Notes: a model not told the origin generated them from the sequence alone. Positions 38,059 through 47,487 are shown, numbered from the stretch's first letter. The stretch: DNA of 64,000 bases from CAZAAW01 sp964483325 (GCA_964483325.1 CAZAAW010000003.1:113881-177880); one strand, 5' to 3'. A program made the numbers and translations.

Positions 38059-38913
38059 ATGACATTGCTGTCTGGCATTTCCACCCGGTTGCGCCGGGGT
38101 CTGCTCCTTGCGGCGGGCGCCGCTGCCTTCGCCACGCCGCCGGCCTCCGCTGCCGATGGGGCAATGTCGGCGTCCTACACCATTTCCATTGCCGGCATTC
38201 CCGTCGGCCGCGCCGATGCCGAGGGCCGGTTCAACCAGAGCGGCTACTCGATCGCCATCCGCGGCTTCACCAGCAGCGTCGGCCGTCTCGTTTCCGACGC
38301 CACCGCGACCCTGAGGGGCAATGGCCGCATCAGCGGCACCAATGTCACGCCGGCGAGCTTCTCCCTGGCGACGACGGAAAACGGCCTATCGGCAGCAGTC
38401 AACATGACAATGCGCGGCCGCTCGATCGCCGCCCTCTCGGCCCAGCCCGAGCTGGCGCCGCGCCCCGACCGCATCCCCGTCACCAATGCGCACAAGCGTG
38501 ACGTGCGCGACCCGGTCAGCGCCTTCATCGTCGCCCTGCGCGGCGGGCCGGTCTCCGGCGAGACGGCCTGCAACCGCACCATTCCGGTCTTCGACGGCTG
38601 GCAGCGCTACGATGTCCGCCTCAGCTACCAGCGCACCCGCAACGTCCAGGGCGACGATTCGACCTATTCCGGCCAGGTGATCGTCTGCTCGGCCCGCTAT
38701 GTCCCGGTCGCCGGCCACCGGCCGGACCAGGAATCGGTGCGCTACATGGCCGCCAATACCCATCTGGAGGCCTGGCTCATTCCGGTGCAGGGCCAGCGCA
38801 TCATGATCCCCTACCAGATCATCATCGGCACGCAGATCGGCGATCTGGTGGTGCGCATGTCGAAATTCTCCGCCGGCGCGGAGGAGACCCGGGCAGCCGC
38901 CGAAGTGAACTGA
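38059..38913 (+). CDS. DUF3108 exported protein
   Basis: 284 residues. ATG 38059 begins a signal peptide ending PPASA; the 31 residues available upstream would overlap the inverted repeat. The mature part has the DUF3108 pattern of alternating beta strands (SYTISIAGIPVGRADAEG), and ends with LEAWLIPVQGQRIMIPYQI. Relatives are periplasmic or cell-surface proteins of unknown function, regularly beside rpmB. A short intrinsic terminator follows. Confidence 0.83.
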   Translation: MTLLSGISTRLRRGLLLAAGAAAFATPPASAADGAMSASYTISIAGIPVGRADAEGRFNQSGYSIAIRGFTSSVGRLVSDATATLRGNGRISGTNVTPASFSLATTENGLSAAVNMTMRGRSIAALSAQPELAPRPDRIPVTNAHKRDVRDPVSAFIVALRGGPVSGETACNRTIPVFDGWQRYDVRLSYQRTRNVQGDDSTYSGQVIVCSARYVPVAGHRPDQESVRYMAANTHLEAWLIPVQGQRIMIPYQIIIGTQIGDLVVRMSKFSAGAEETRAAAEVN

Positions 38914-38955
38914 CGTGCGGCGCTGCGGCCTCTGCGCTGCACGCAATGCCCCCGT

Positions 38956-38983
38956 GACACGCCGCCTCTTTCGCGTGTCTTTT
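38956..38983 (+). terminator. Intrinsic terminator after the DUF3108 gene
   Basis: GACACGC (38956-38962), 10-base loop, GCGTGTC (38973-38979), TTTT: stem-loop plus T run between the DUF3108 stop and pyc. Confidence 0.65.
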
Positions 38984-39046
38984 CGCACCTGCACAATCCC
39001 GGTATGACTGGCGCCTGGCAGTCATGGTCATTCCGGGGGGAGTTTA

Positions 39047-42000
39047 TTGAGCCTGCCGATCCGCAAGATCCTCGTCGCTAATCGGTCTGAGATCGCCATC
39101 CGCGTCTTCCGCGCGGCCAACGAACTAAGCATCCAGACCGTCGCCATCTTCACCGAGGAAGACAAGCTGGCGCTGCATCGCTTCAAGGCGGACGAGGCTT
39201 ACCAGGTTGGTCGCGGCCTCGGTCCGATCGAAGCCTATCTTTCCATCCCGGAGATCATCCGCGTCGCCCGCGAGGCTAGGGTCGACGCGATCCATCCCGG
39301 CTACGGCTTTCTCTCTGAGAGCCCCGAATTCGCCGAGGCCTGCGCCGCCGCCGGCATCGTCTTCATCGGCCCCTCGCCGCAGACGATGCGCACCCTCGGC
39401 AACAAGGTCGCGGCGCGCAACCTCGCCGTCAGCGTCGGCGTGCCGGTCATGCCGGCCACCGAGCCGCTGCCGGACGACATCGAGACGGTGAAGCGCCTCG
39501 CGGCGGAGATCGGCTATCCGCTGATGCTGAAGGCCTCCTGGGGCGGCGGCGGCCGCGGCATGCGCGTCATCCGCGACGAGGAGAGCCTGCTGCGCGACCT
39601 GACGCCGGCGCGGCGCGAGGCGAAGGCCGCCTTCGGCAAGGACGAGGTCTATCTGGAGAAGCTCGTCGAGCGCGCCCGCCATGTCGAGGTGCAGCTTCTC
39701 GGCGACACGCACGGCACCATCGTTCACCTCTACGAGCGCGACTGCACGGTGCAGCGCCGCCACCAGAAGGTGGTCGAGCGCGCCCCAGCGCCCTATCTCG
39801 ACGACGCCCAGCGCCAGGAGCTGGCCGGCTACGCCACGGCCATCGGCCGCGCCACGAATTATGTCGGCGCCGGCACGGTCGAGTTCCTGATGGATAGCGA
39901 CAGCGGCCGCTTCTATTTCATCGAGGTCAATCCGCGCATTCAGGTCGAGCACACGGTGACGGAGGAAGTCACCGGCATCGACATCGTCAAGGCGCAGATC
40001 CACATCCTCGAAGGCGCCGCCATCGGCACGCCCGCATCGGGCGTGCCGGCGCAAGCGCAGATCCGCCTCAACGGCAACGCCCTGCAGTGCCGCATCACCA
40101 CCGAGGACCCGGAGCAGAATTTCGTTCCGGACTATGGCCGCATCACCGCCTATCGCGGCGCCATGGGCTTCGGCATCCGGCTCGATGGCGGCACCGCCTA
40201 TTCCGGCGCCGTCATCACCCGCTACTACGATCCGCTCCTGGAAAAGGTGACCGCCTGGGCGCCGACCGCCGACGAGGCGATCCGGCGCATGAGCCGGGCA
40301 CTGCGCGAATTCCGCATCCGCGGCGTCGCCACCAATCTCGCCTTCCTCGAGAACGTCATCACGCATCCGGCCTTTCGCGATGCGACCTATACGACGCGCT
40401 TCATCGACACGACGCCGGAGCTGTTCGAAGCGGTGCGGCGGCGCGACCGAGCTACCAAGCTGCTGACCTATGTCGCAGACGTCACGATCAACGGCCACCC
40501 GGAAACGCGTGGCCGCGCCCGGCCGCCCGCTGACGCGCTGAAGCCTGTCGCGCCGCGGCCGGAGATCGAGCCGGCGCCGGGTGCGCGGCAGCTCCTCGAT
40601 GCCGAGGGGCCGGAAGTCGTGGCGCGCTGGATGCGCAGCGAGAAGCGCGTCCTCGTCACCGACACGACGATGCGCGACGCGCACCAGTCGCTGCTGGCGA
40701 CGCGCATGCGCACGCATGACATCGTCGCCATCGCCGGCGCCTATGCCGAGACCCTGCCGCAGCTCCTGTCGCTGGAATGCTGGGGCGGCGCCACCTTCGA
40801 CGTGGCGCTCCGCTTCCTGACCGAGGACCCTTGGGAACGTCTGGCGGCAATCCGCGAGCGGGTGCCCAATATCCTGCTGCAGATGCTGCTGCGCGGCTCC
40901 AACGGCGTCGGCTACACCAACTATCCCGACAATGTCGTGCGCTTCTTCGTGCGCCAGGCAGCGGCAGGCGGCATCGACCTCTTCCGCGTCTTCGACTGCC
41001 TCAACTGGGTGGAGAACATGCGCGTCTCGATGGACGCGGTGCGCGAGGCGGGCAAGATCTGCGAGGCGGCCTTCTGCTACACGGGCGACATCCTCGATCC
41101 CGATCGCGCCAAATACAGCCTCGCCTACTACGTCGGGCTGGCGCGCGAGCTGGAGGCGGCCGGCGCCCATGTCATCGGCATCAAGGACATGGCCGGCCTC
41201 CTCAAGCCGGCGGCGGCGAAGAAGCTCGTTTCGACGCTGCGCCAGGAGACAGACCTGCCGATCCATCTCCACACCCACGACACCTCCGGCATCGCCGCCG
41301 CGACGGTGCTGGCGGCCGTGGAGGCCGGCGTCGACGCCGTCGATGCGGCAATGGACGCGCTGTCCGGCCTCACCTCGCAGCCCTGCCTCGGATCGATCGT
41401 CGAGGCGCTGCGGAGCTCCGACCGCGATACCGGCCTCGATCCGGCGGCGATCCGCGACATTTCCTTCTACTGGGAGAACGTGCGCACCCAGTACCGCGCC
41501 TTCGAGCCGGACCTGCGCTCCGGCGCCTCCGAGGTCTACCTGCACGAGATGCCGGGCGGCCAGTTCACCAACCTCAAGGAACAGGCGCGCTCGCTCGGCC
41601 TCGACAGCCGCTGGAAGGAAGTGGCGCAGGCCTATGCCGACGCCAACCGGCTGTTCGGCGACATCGTCAAGGTGACGCCGTCGTCGAAGGTGGTCGGCGA
41701 CCTGGCGCTGATGATGGTGTCGTCCGGCCTGACGCCGGAGGAGGTGGCCGACCCCGCCAAGGACGTCGCCTTCCCGGATTCGGTGGTGCAGATGCTGCAC
41801 GGCGATCTCGGTCAGCCGCCCGGCGGCTGGCCGCCCGCCTTGCAGGCCAAGGTGCTGAAAGGTGCCGAGCCGATCACCGTGCGCCCGGGCTCGCTGCTCG
41901 CCGAGGCGGACCTGGAGGAAGCCCGTAAGACCGTCGCCGAGAAGACCGCCGGCGGGGCGGTCTCGGACTTCGACCTCGCCTCCTACCTGATGTACCCGAA

Positions 42001-42499
42001 GGTCTATACCGACTTCGCTGCGGCGATGGAGACTTACGGCCCGACCTCCGTGCTGCCGACGCCGGTCTACTTTTACGGTCTGCCGGTCGGCAGCGAGATC
42101 GCCGTCGAGCTGGAGCGCGGCAAGACGCTGATCATCCGCTGCCAGGCGATCGGCGAGACCGACGAGGAAGGCCAGGTGCGCGTCTTCTTCGAGCTCAACG
42201 GCCAGCCGCGCATCGTCAAGGTGCCGGACCGCGCCCACGGCGCCAGCGGCAAGGCGCAGCGCCGCAAGGCCGAGGACGGCAACGCGGCGCATGTCGCGGC
42301 GCCGATGCCGGGCGTCGTCTCGGCACTAGCAGTCGTGCCCGGCCAGGCCGTCAAGGCTGGCGACATCCTCTTCTCCATCGAGGCGATGAAGATGGAGACC
42401 GCCATCCACGCCGAGCGCGATGGCCGCATCGCCGAGGTGCTTGTGCACGCCGGCAGCCAGGTCGACGCCAAGGACCTGCTGCTCGTCTATGCGGAGTGA
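39047..42499 (+). CDS. pyc: Pyruvate carboxylase
   Basis: 1150-residue anaplerotic enzyme converting pyruvate to oxaloacetate. Domain order: N-terminal biotin carboxylase (residues 1-455; glycine-rich GGGGRGMRV and RDCTVQRRHQK), carboxyltransferase (about 540-840; DTTMRDAHQS, HLHTHDTSG metal site), allosteric linker and C-terminal biotinyl domain with EAMKMET (Lys1115 biotinylated). A single-chain alpha4-type enzyme of full length. TTG 39047 follows a GGGGGGAG sequence. The stop is followed within 4 bases by a palindromic repeat. Confidence 0.97.
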   Translation: MSLPIRKILVANRSEIAIRVFRAANELSIQTVAIFTEEDKLALHRFKADEAYQVGRGLGPIEAYLSIPEIIRVAREARVDAIHPGYGFLSESPEFAEACAAAGIVFIGPSPQTMRTLGNKVAARNLAVSVGVPVMPATEPLPDDIETVKRLAAEIGYPLMLKASWGGGGRGMRVIRDEESLLRDLTPARREAKAAFGKDEVYLEKLVERARHVEVQLLGDTHGTIVHLYERDCTVQRRHQKVVERAPAPYLDDAQRQELAGYATAIGRATNYVGAGTVEFLMDSDSGRFYFIEVNPRIQVEHTVTEEVTGIDIVKAQIHILEGAAIGTPASGVPAQAQIRLNGNALQCRITTEDPEQNFVPDYGRITAYRGAMGFGIRLDGGTAYSGAVITRYYDPLLEKVTAWAPTADEAIRRMSRALREFRIRGVATNLAFLENVITHPAFRDATYTTRFIDTTPELFEAVRRRDRATKLLTYVADVTINGHPETRGRARPPADALKPVAPRPEIEPAPGARQLLDAEGPEVVARWMRSEKRVLVTDTTMRDAHQSLLATRMRTHDIVAIAGAYAETLPQLLSLECWGGATFDVALRFLTEDPWERLAAIRERVPNILLQMLLRGSNGVGYTNYPDNVVRFFVRQAAAGGIDLFRVFDCLNWVENMRVSMDAVREAGKICEAAFCYTGDILDPDRAKYSLAYYVGLARELEAAGAHVIGIKDMAGLLKPAAAKKLVSTLRQETDLPIHLHTHDTSGIAAATVLAAVEAGVDAVDAAMDALSGLTSQPCLGSIVEALRSSDRDTGLDPAAIRDISFYWENVRTQYRAFEPDLRSGASEVYLHEMPGGQFTNLKEQARSLGLDSRWKEVAQAYADANRLFGDIVKVTPSSKVVGDLALMMVSSGLTPEEVADPAKDVAFPDSVVQMLHGDLGQPPGGWPPALQAKVLKGAEPITVRPGSLLAEADLEEARKTVAEKTAGGAVSDFDLASYLMYPKVYTDFAAAMETYGPTSVLPTPVYFYGLPVGSEIAVELERGKTLIIRCQAIGETDEEGQVRVFFELNGQPRIVKVPDRAHGASGKAQRRKAEDGNAAHVAAPMPGVVSALAVVPGQAVKAGDILFSIEAMKMETAIHAERDGRIAEVLVHAGSQVDAKDLLLVYAE

Positions 42500-42502
42500 T
42501 CC

Positions 42503-42596
42503 GTAGGGTGGGCATGCGCGCAGCGCTTGCCCACCCTGTCTCCGTGTTTCGGCATTAACCGCGTGGGCAAAGCGCTGCGCGCCTTGCCCACCCTAC
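42503..42596. repeat. REP-like palindromic repeat, two inverted units
   Basis: Second copy of the element at 7931-8018. Borders read GTAGGGTGGGCATGCGC (from 42503) and GCGCCTTGCCCACCCTAC (to 42596), each unit with an internal GCGC hairpin. It fills the gap between the convergent pyc and dioxygenase genes, and its right border supplies the TAG stop of the latter. Confidence 0.8.
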
Positions 42597-43510
42597 AATT
42601 CGACCCGGATGCGGTTGCCCCACGGATCGGCGGCATGGAAACCGCCCTCGACATCCGTCATCGGTGCCCCAGACGCGACCAGCCGACCACGCATCGCCTG
42701 AAGCGACGCCGCATCCGGCAGGACGATCGTGTACCAGCGCAGGCCCGCCGAGCCGGCCGGCGGCTGCGGTGCGCCCTCGCCCTGCCAGATGTTGAAGGCG
42801 AGGATGTGCGGCTCGTAATTGGTGCGCACATCGCCCATGCCGAACCTGTGCGACAGCATCTGGCGCTGGAAGCCGAGCGTGCCGGCGTAGAACTGCATGG
42901 CGCGGTCGAGATCGCCGACATGCACGTGGACATGGCCGATGCGCGTCCCAGCCGGCAGCGGTGCGGCGAGGTCCTCGCCCGCCTTCAGCTCGCCGAACAG
43001 CGACTCCAGGTCGACCGGCTCGCGGCCGGAATGCGGCCTGCCGTCCACGGTCGTGCCGAGGAAGCCGCCGCGCAGGTCGTCGTTCAGCCTGCCGCGCCAC
43101 GGCGTCTCGAAGGTGATCTCGATGCCGTTGCCGTCCGGATCCCAGAGATAGGTCGTCTCGGTCACCAGATGGTCGGTCGGCGACGTGCGCCATTTCGCCT
43201 GGATGCAGCGCGCCACGACGCGGGCGAGGTCGCCCCGCGTCGGGACATGGATAGCGACATGGTAGAGGCCGGTGGTCCTCTCCATCACCGGCCGCTCGGC
43301 GCCCGGCTCCAGCACCACCAGCGGCACGCCGCCGGCGCCGAGCGTTATCGCCCTGTCATCCTGCGCCAGCACAGTCAGCCCGACGAGGTCGCGCCAGACC
43401 GGAAGCGCCCGCGCGCCGTCGGTGACGGCGATATGGATCGGCCCCAGCCGCGTCGACAGCGGCGCGGTTTCCTGCCGTTCCTCGACTGTCACTACCGGCA
43501 TTTCGGTCAT
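42593..43510 (-). CDS. Two-domain VOC ring-cleavage (catechol-2,3-dioxygenase-like) protein
   Basis: 305 residues with two vicinal-oxygen-chelate modules (about 18-150 and 190-303). The second carries the likely iron ligands: His in GHVHVHVGDLDRA, His in EPHILAFNIW and Glu in the last residues RIRVEL, as in type I extradiol dioxygenases such as B. subtilis CatE. Divergent from an HxlR regulator with an operator-like palindrome between, and one gene from a DoxX protein; see finding. The TAG stop lies in the repeat border. Confidence 0.85.
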   Translation of the reverse strand: MTEMPVVTVEERQETAPLSTRLGPIHIAVTDGARALPVWRDLVGLTVLAQDDRAITLGAGGVPLVVLEPGAERPVMERTTGLYHVAIHVPTRGDLARVVARCIQAKWRTSPTDHLVTETTYLWDPDGNGIEITFETPWRGRLNDDLRGGFLGTTVDGRPHSGREPVDLESLFGELKAGEDLAAPLPAGTRIGHVHVHVGDLDRAMQFYAGTLGFQRQMLSHRFGMGDVRTNYEPHILAFNIWQGEGAPQPPAGSAGLRWYTIVLPDAASLQAMRGRLVASGAPMTDVEGGFHAADPWGNRIRVEL

Positions 43511-43585
43511 GGTCTTGCCCTCTCGATGAGCCTTTCCGGCGCGCCGGACGTTTGTAGCACGGGGTTTGAAAGCCCTGCGCCGGGT

Positions 43586-43602
43586 GGTTACATTATGTAA
43601 CC
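43586..43602. promoter_or_regulatory. Probable HxlR operator between regulator and dioxygenase genes
   Basis: GGTTACAT-T-ATGTAACC is a perfect 17-base palindrome in the 156-base divergent region, 65 bases before the regulator ATG. HxlR/CatR/YodB-type regulators bind short AT-rich palindromes at such positions. A one-mismatch version with the same spacing lies upstream of doxX. Confidence 0.65.
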
Positions 43603-43666
43603 GAAGATACTATGGTGACCGGGCAAGATGGTGCCGGTCCGGTCATGCCGCAAGGAGGGCACACGG

Positions 43667-44125
43667 ATGAAACCGCCCAAAATCGTCCTGCCTGAAGACT
43701 GCCATCCGATCAGTGACGTGCTGGCGCGCGTCGGCGACAAATGGAGCGTGCTGATCGTCTGGATGCTCGGCGATGGGCCGAAACGCTTCAACGAGCTGCG
43801 CCGCCGCATCCACGGCATCTCACAGCGCATGCTGACCCTGACGCTGCGCGGGCTGGAGCGCGACGGCATGGTGACGCGCACCGTCTTCCCGACAATTCCG
43901 CCGCGGGTCGATTACGAGCTGACCGATCTCGGCCGCTCGCTGCTGCCGCCGGTGATGGCGCTCGGCGAATGGGCCAAGGCCAATGCCGGCCACATCGCCG
44001 CCGCCCGCCTGCGCTTCGAGGCCGAGCATCAGGCCAAGCACGCCCACCACAACGGCACGCCGGCCAGCCTCGTCCCGGCGCGCCGCCGGCGCGAGGCCGA
44101 GGCCGAGCAGGAGACCACCGCCTGA
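43667..44125 (+). CDS. HxlR-family transcriptional regulator with a single N-terminal cysteine
   Basis: 152-residue winged-helix regulator: VGDKWSVLIVWML, FNELRRRIHGISQRMLT and LERDGMVTR are HxlR hallmarks. The only cysteine is Cys12 (EDCHPI), the position of the quinone/diamide-sensing Cys in YodB and CatR of B. subtilis. AAGGAGG precedes the ATG 43667 (the longer frame from 43628 has no such site). A His-containing basic tail of about 35 residues follows the domain. Probably represses the dioxygenase and doxX genes. Confidence 0.88.
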   Translation: MKPPKIVLPEDCHPISDVLARVGDKWSVLIVWMLGDGPKRFNELRRRIHGISQRMLTLTLRGLERDGMVTRTVFPTIPPRVDYELTDLGRSLLPPVMALGEWAKANAGHIAAARLRFEAEHQAKHAHHNGTPASLVPARRRREAEAEQETTA

Positions 44126-44131
44126 CGCCGC

Positions 44132-44515
44132 TCAGGCGATGAGATCCCAGCGGCCCCAGACGACGAACAGCGACAGGGCCAGCAGGATCACATTGACCGG
44201 CAGCACACGCGCCTCGCCGGCGCGCAGATGCGTGACGATCGCCAGGACCTGGATGATCGACAGGCCGATGGCGGCCAGCGGCGTCAGCCACGGCAGGATG
44301 CCGGTCCAGATCGGCAGGATCAGGCCGATGGCGCCGAGGATCTCGGCGATGCCGATGAACTTCACCATGCCGGGCGAATATTCGGTGACCCAGGCGCCCA
44401 TGCGCGGCTCCAGCGCCTGCGGCGACTGGGCGACCTTCTGGACGCCGGCAAAGGCATAGAGAAGGGCGAGCACGACCTGCGCCGCCCACAGCCAGAAATT
44501 CAGTGTCGTGAACAT
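44132..44515 (-). CDS. DoxX-family membrane protein
   Basis: 127-residue membrane protein with four helices of the DoxX family: LLYAFAGVQKV, FIGIAEILGAIGLILP and LAIVTHLRAGE. In Bacillus subtilis the DoxX protein CatD is encoded with the dioxygenase CatE under CatR and YodB control. Convergent with the HxlR gene (6-base gap); an operator-like site lies 37 bases upstream. Confidence 0.88.
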   Translation of the reverse strand: MFTTLNFWLWAAQVVLALLYAFAGVQKVAQSPQALEPRMGAWVTEYSPGMVKFIGIAEILGAIGLILPIWTGILPWLTPLAAIGLSIIQVLAIVTHLRAGEARVLPVNVILLALSLFVVWGRWDLIA

Positions 44516-44551
44516 GAAGGGGAAGCTCCCGGGGCGGCGAGGCTCGCCGGC

Positions 44552-44568
44552 GGTTACGGTCGGTTACC
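44552..44568. promoter_or_regulatory. Second operator-like site upstream of doxX
   Basis: GGTTAC-GGTCG-GTTACC has the length and arm spacing of the 43586-43602 palindrome (GGTTAC-ATTAT-GTAACC), differing in the arms at one base. It lies just before the doxX start. Confidence 0.5.
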
Positions 44569-44623
44569 GGGGCACAAGGTGTTTCCGTTCGCGGCGCGCC
44601 GCAAGAAGGCACACCGGCGTTAC

Positions 44624-45916
44624 CTAGTGGCAGTAGAGGCTGCGGCCGCTGCGCCCGCGCGCCGCGAGGTCGAGATGGAAATGGTCGGAGTGATAGGCGA
44701 CACCCGGCCCCAGCACGGTCGTGAACGGCCCGCAGGCTTCCTGGCGGATGGCGGTGAGGAAGCGGCCGTCGCGCTCGCTCGGCTGCGGCTCGACGACGAT
44801 CCAGTCCTTGCCGTCGACCTCGAAGGCGGCGATGTCGAGCGCGTTGCCGAAGGAATGCTCCGACAGCCGGGCGCCGCGGACATTGTTGCGGCCGCGGCAG
44901 GAATAGGAAGCGGCGATGCGCAGGCCCGTGATGCGGCCGCCGAGGATCTGCTTCGCCGCCGGCTGCACGTCGCTGTTCAGCCAGTCCGCCAGCGCCCCGG
45001 CGACGCCGCAATTGATCGTCGCCGCCGGCTCCAGCGACACCTCGCTGCTGCCCTCGCCGATCCGCTTCACCTCCAGCGGCGCCTCGATGCCGCAGGCGCC
45101 GTCCTGGATCGACGGCAGGGCGACAGCCTCGACATGCAGCGACGCCAGCGCCGTCATGCAGGAGAGGTCGCTGCGGCTGCCGCCGTTGCGGCGCGGCGGC
45201 GCCCGGTCGGCCGGCTCGAGCCGCGCCACCTGCACGCCGCCGGCATTGGCGCGGATGAACGGCCCCTGCGGCTTGATGCGCGGCCGCGGCGCCTCCGCCG
45301 GCCGGGCCGCCTCCTCGGCGACAGCCGCTTCCTCCGCGGCAGCCGCATCGGGCGCCGGCGCTGCGTCGGCGGCCGGCGTGGGCGGCTTCGGCACCGGCAG
45401 GATGACGTCGTCGGCCAGCGGGCCGCCGGGCTGGAAGGCGCGGTTGGCTCGCACCTCCGGAAAGCTGTCGGCAAAGCGGAAATGCAGCGCCTCGTCGGCA
45501 TTGTCGGCGAAAAGCAGGCTGTCGAGGCCCTGGCTCGCCGCCTCGGTCTGGCCGGCGCCGAGGCGATCGGACGGCCGCACCGTGGCGAGCGGCACGAACT
45601 CGCCGTTGGCTAGATCCGGGTCGCCGGGATGGGCCGGGCGCAGCCGGTCGGCCTTGTACGACGAGACGGCGGCGATCGCCGCCGGCGTCGCCTCGACCGG
45701 CGGCGCGGCTGCCGCCGGCCGGCTTTCCGCCACCGGCGCGGCATCGGCCGTGGCGACCTGCTCCTGCGCCGGCTTGATGCGCGGCAAGGGCGGCGGCGTC
45801 GCCATGCGCGCCTCGCGATGCGTGCGGGGCTGGTGCTGGCGCGGCGGCTCGTCCGCCGGATGGGCGCCGAAGAGAGCCGCACCGGCGGCGGCGAGGAATT
45901 TGCCGAACGGGTCCAT
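44624..45916 (-). CDS. Extensin-like C-terminal domain protein
   Basis: 430 residues. A proline/alanine-rich, low-complexity N-terminal half (with recurring PRIKP segments) is followed by the extensin-like C-terminal domain from about residue 250: CGIEAPLEV, AATINCGVAGALADW, SEHSFGNALDIAAF and HSDHFHLDL. The His/Asp residues match the zinc site of M15-type peptidases, so a cell-wall hydrolase role is possible. ATG 45916 follows AAGGGGGCG; no standard signal peptide is evident, although a short hydrophobic stretch (FLAAAGAALFGA) sits at the N-terminus. Confidence 0.8.
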   Translation of the reverse strand: MDPFGKFLAAAGAALFGAHPADEPPRQHQPRTHREARMATPPPLPRIKPAQEQVATADAAPVAESRPAAAAPPVEATPAAIAAVSSYKADRLRPAHPGDPDLANGEFVPLATVRPSDRLGAGQTEAASQGLDSLLFADNADEALHFRFADSFPEVRANRAFQPGGPLADDVILPVPKPPTPAADAAPAPDAAAAEEAAVAEEAARPAEAPRPRIKPQGPFIRANAGGVQVARLEPADRAPPRRNGGSRSDLSCMTALASLHVEAVALPSIQDGACGIEAPLEVKRIGEGSSEVSLEPAATINCGVAGALADWLNSDVQPAAKQILGGRITGLRIAASYSCRGRNNVRGARLSEHSFGNALDIAAFEVDGKDWIVVEPQPSERDGRFLTAIRQEACGPFTTVLGPGVAYHSDHFHLDLAARGRSGRSLYCH

Positions 45917-46120
45917 CACGCCCCCTTCGCGACCGCCGGCGCAGCCTGCGGGGCGCGGTCCGGCACAGGACGGGCCGCCGCGCCGCATTGCATGTAACGG
46001 GGCGCGGGGCTATCTCGACGGAACATAACGCGATCCGGCAGCGGCGAAAAAGCCCCTCTCCGGCGCTGCGGCCCGCCCCGCCGGCTTCCGGCGCTCCGGC
46101 CCCCTTGGAAGGTGCTGCCC

Positions 46121-47386
46121 ATGACGGTCGTCGGGCCCATCCAGCCTGCCCCTGCCGATCTTTCCCTGAAGCCGCGCCGGCGATCGGTCGCGGTCAAGGT
46201 CGGTAACGTCCAGGTGGGCGGCGAGGCTCCCGTCGTCGTGCAGTCGATGACCAATACCGACACCGCCGACGTCGCCGCCACGGCGGCGCAGGTCGAGGCG
46301 CTGGCCCGCGCCGGCTCGGAAATCGTCCGCATCACCGTCGACCGCGACGAAGCGGCCGCCGCCGTGCCGCATATCCGCGACGCGCTGGCAAGGCGCGGCG
46401 TCGAGGTGCCGCTGGTCGGCGACTTCCACTATATCGGCCACCGCCTGCTGACCGACCATCCGGCCGCCGCCGAGGCGCTCGACAAATATCGCATCAATCC
46501 CGGCAATGTCGGCTTCGGCGAGAAGCGCGACCGCCAGTTCGCGACGCTGATCGAGCTAGCGATCAGATACGGCAAGCCGGTGCGCATCGGCGTCAACTGG
46601 GGCTCGCTCGACCAGGCGCTGCTGACCAGGCTGATGGACGAGAATGCCGCCAGCCCGATCCCCGTCCCCGCTGCGGCGGTGACCCGGGAAGCCATGGTGC
46701 AGTCGGCGCTCCTCTCCGCCGCCGAGGCCGAGCGGCTCGGCCTGCCGAAGAGCCGCATCATCCTTTCCGCCAAGGTGTCCTCGGTGCAGGACCTGATCGC
46801 CGTCTATGCCGATCTTGCGGCGCGCAGCGACCACGCCCTCCATCTCGGCCTCACCGAGGCCGGCATGGGCTCGAAGGGCATCGTCGCCTCCTCGGCGGCG
46901 ATGGGCATCCTCTTGCAGCAGGGCATCGGCGACACGATCCGCGTGTCGCTGACGCCGGAGCCCGGCGGCGACCGCACCCGCGAGGTGAAGGTGGCGCAGG
47001 AGCTCCTGCAGACGATGGGCTTCCGCGCCTTCGTCCCGGTCGTCGCCGCCTGCCCCGGCTGCGGCCGCACCACCTCGACGGTCTTCCAGGAGCTCGCCGC
47101 CCGCATCGAGGAAGACATCCGCCAGGCGATGCCGGTGTGGCGGGAGAAATACCCCGGCGTCGAAGCCCTCCAGGTCGCCGTCATGGGCTGCATCGTGAAC
47201 GGCCCGGGCGAGAGCAAGCACGCCGATATCGGGATTTCGCTGCCCGGCACCGGCGAGCAGCCGGCCGCGCCGGTGTTCATCGATGGGAAGAAGGCCGTGA
47301 CTTTGCGCGGCCCGAAGATCGCGGAGGAGTTTCGCGCGCTGGTTGCGGAGTATGTGGAGAAGCGGTGGGGTGTTTCAGCCTACTAG
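46121..47386 (+). CDS. ispG: 4-hydroxy-3-methylbut-2-en-1-yl diphosphate synthase
   Basis: 421-residue iron-sulfur enzyme of the MEP isoprenoid pathway. VQSMTNTDTAD near the start, RINPGNVGFG, and the cluster cysteines CPGCGR and GCIVNGPGE are intact. ATG 46121 follows GGAAGG with 8 bases spacing. The C-terminus reads RWGVSAY just at the edge of the AT-rich island, so the last few residues may have been altered at the junction. Confidence 0.96.
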   Translation: MTVVGPIQPAPADLSLKPRRRSVAVKVGNVQVGGEAPVVVQSMTNTDTADVAATAAQVEALARAGSEIVRITVDRDEAAAAVPHIRDALARRGVEVPLVGDFHYIGHRLLTDHPAAAEALDKYRINPGNVGFGEKRDRQFATLIELAIRYGKPVRIGVNWGSLDQALLTRLMDENAASPIPVPAAAVTREAMVQSALLSAAEAERLGLPKSRIILSAKVSSVQDLIAVYADLAARSDHALHLGLTEAGMGSKGIVASSAAMGILLQQGIGDTIRVSLTPEPGGDRTREVKVAQELLQTMGFRAFVPVVAACPGCGRTTSTVFQELAARIEEDIRQAMPVWREKYPGVEALQVAVMGCIVNGPGESKHADIGISLPGTGEQPAAPVFIDGKKAVTLRGPKIAEEFRALVAEYVEKRWGVSAY

Positions 47387-47487
47387 TATGACTAGAGCAA
47401 AGCTCAAAATTTATCTGGTCGCGCGGTTGCAAACTTGAAGGTTGTCTGGCTAGGTCAGGTGCCATTTTCAGCCGCGGTACTGACAGA

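Noticed and set aside
39125..42292. 1055-codon open frame antisense to pyc
   Set aside because: Mirror of a GC-rich gene with strong third-position bias; composition is rich in Arg/Gly/His/Asp without domain features, and pyc on the other strand is unambiguous.
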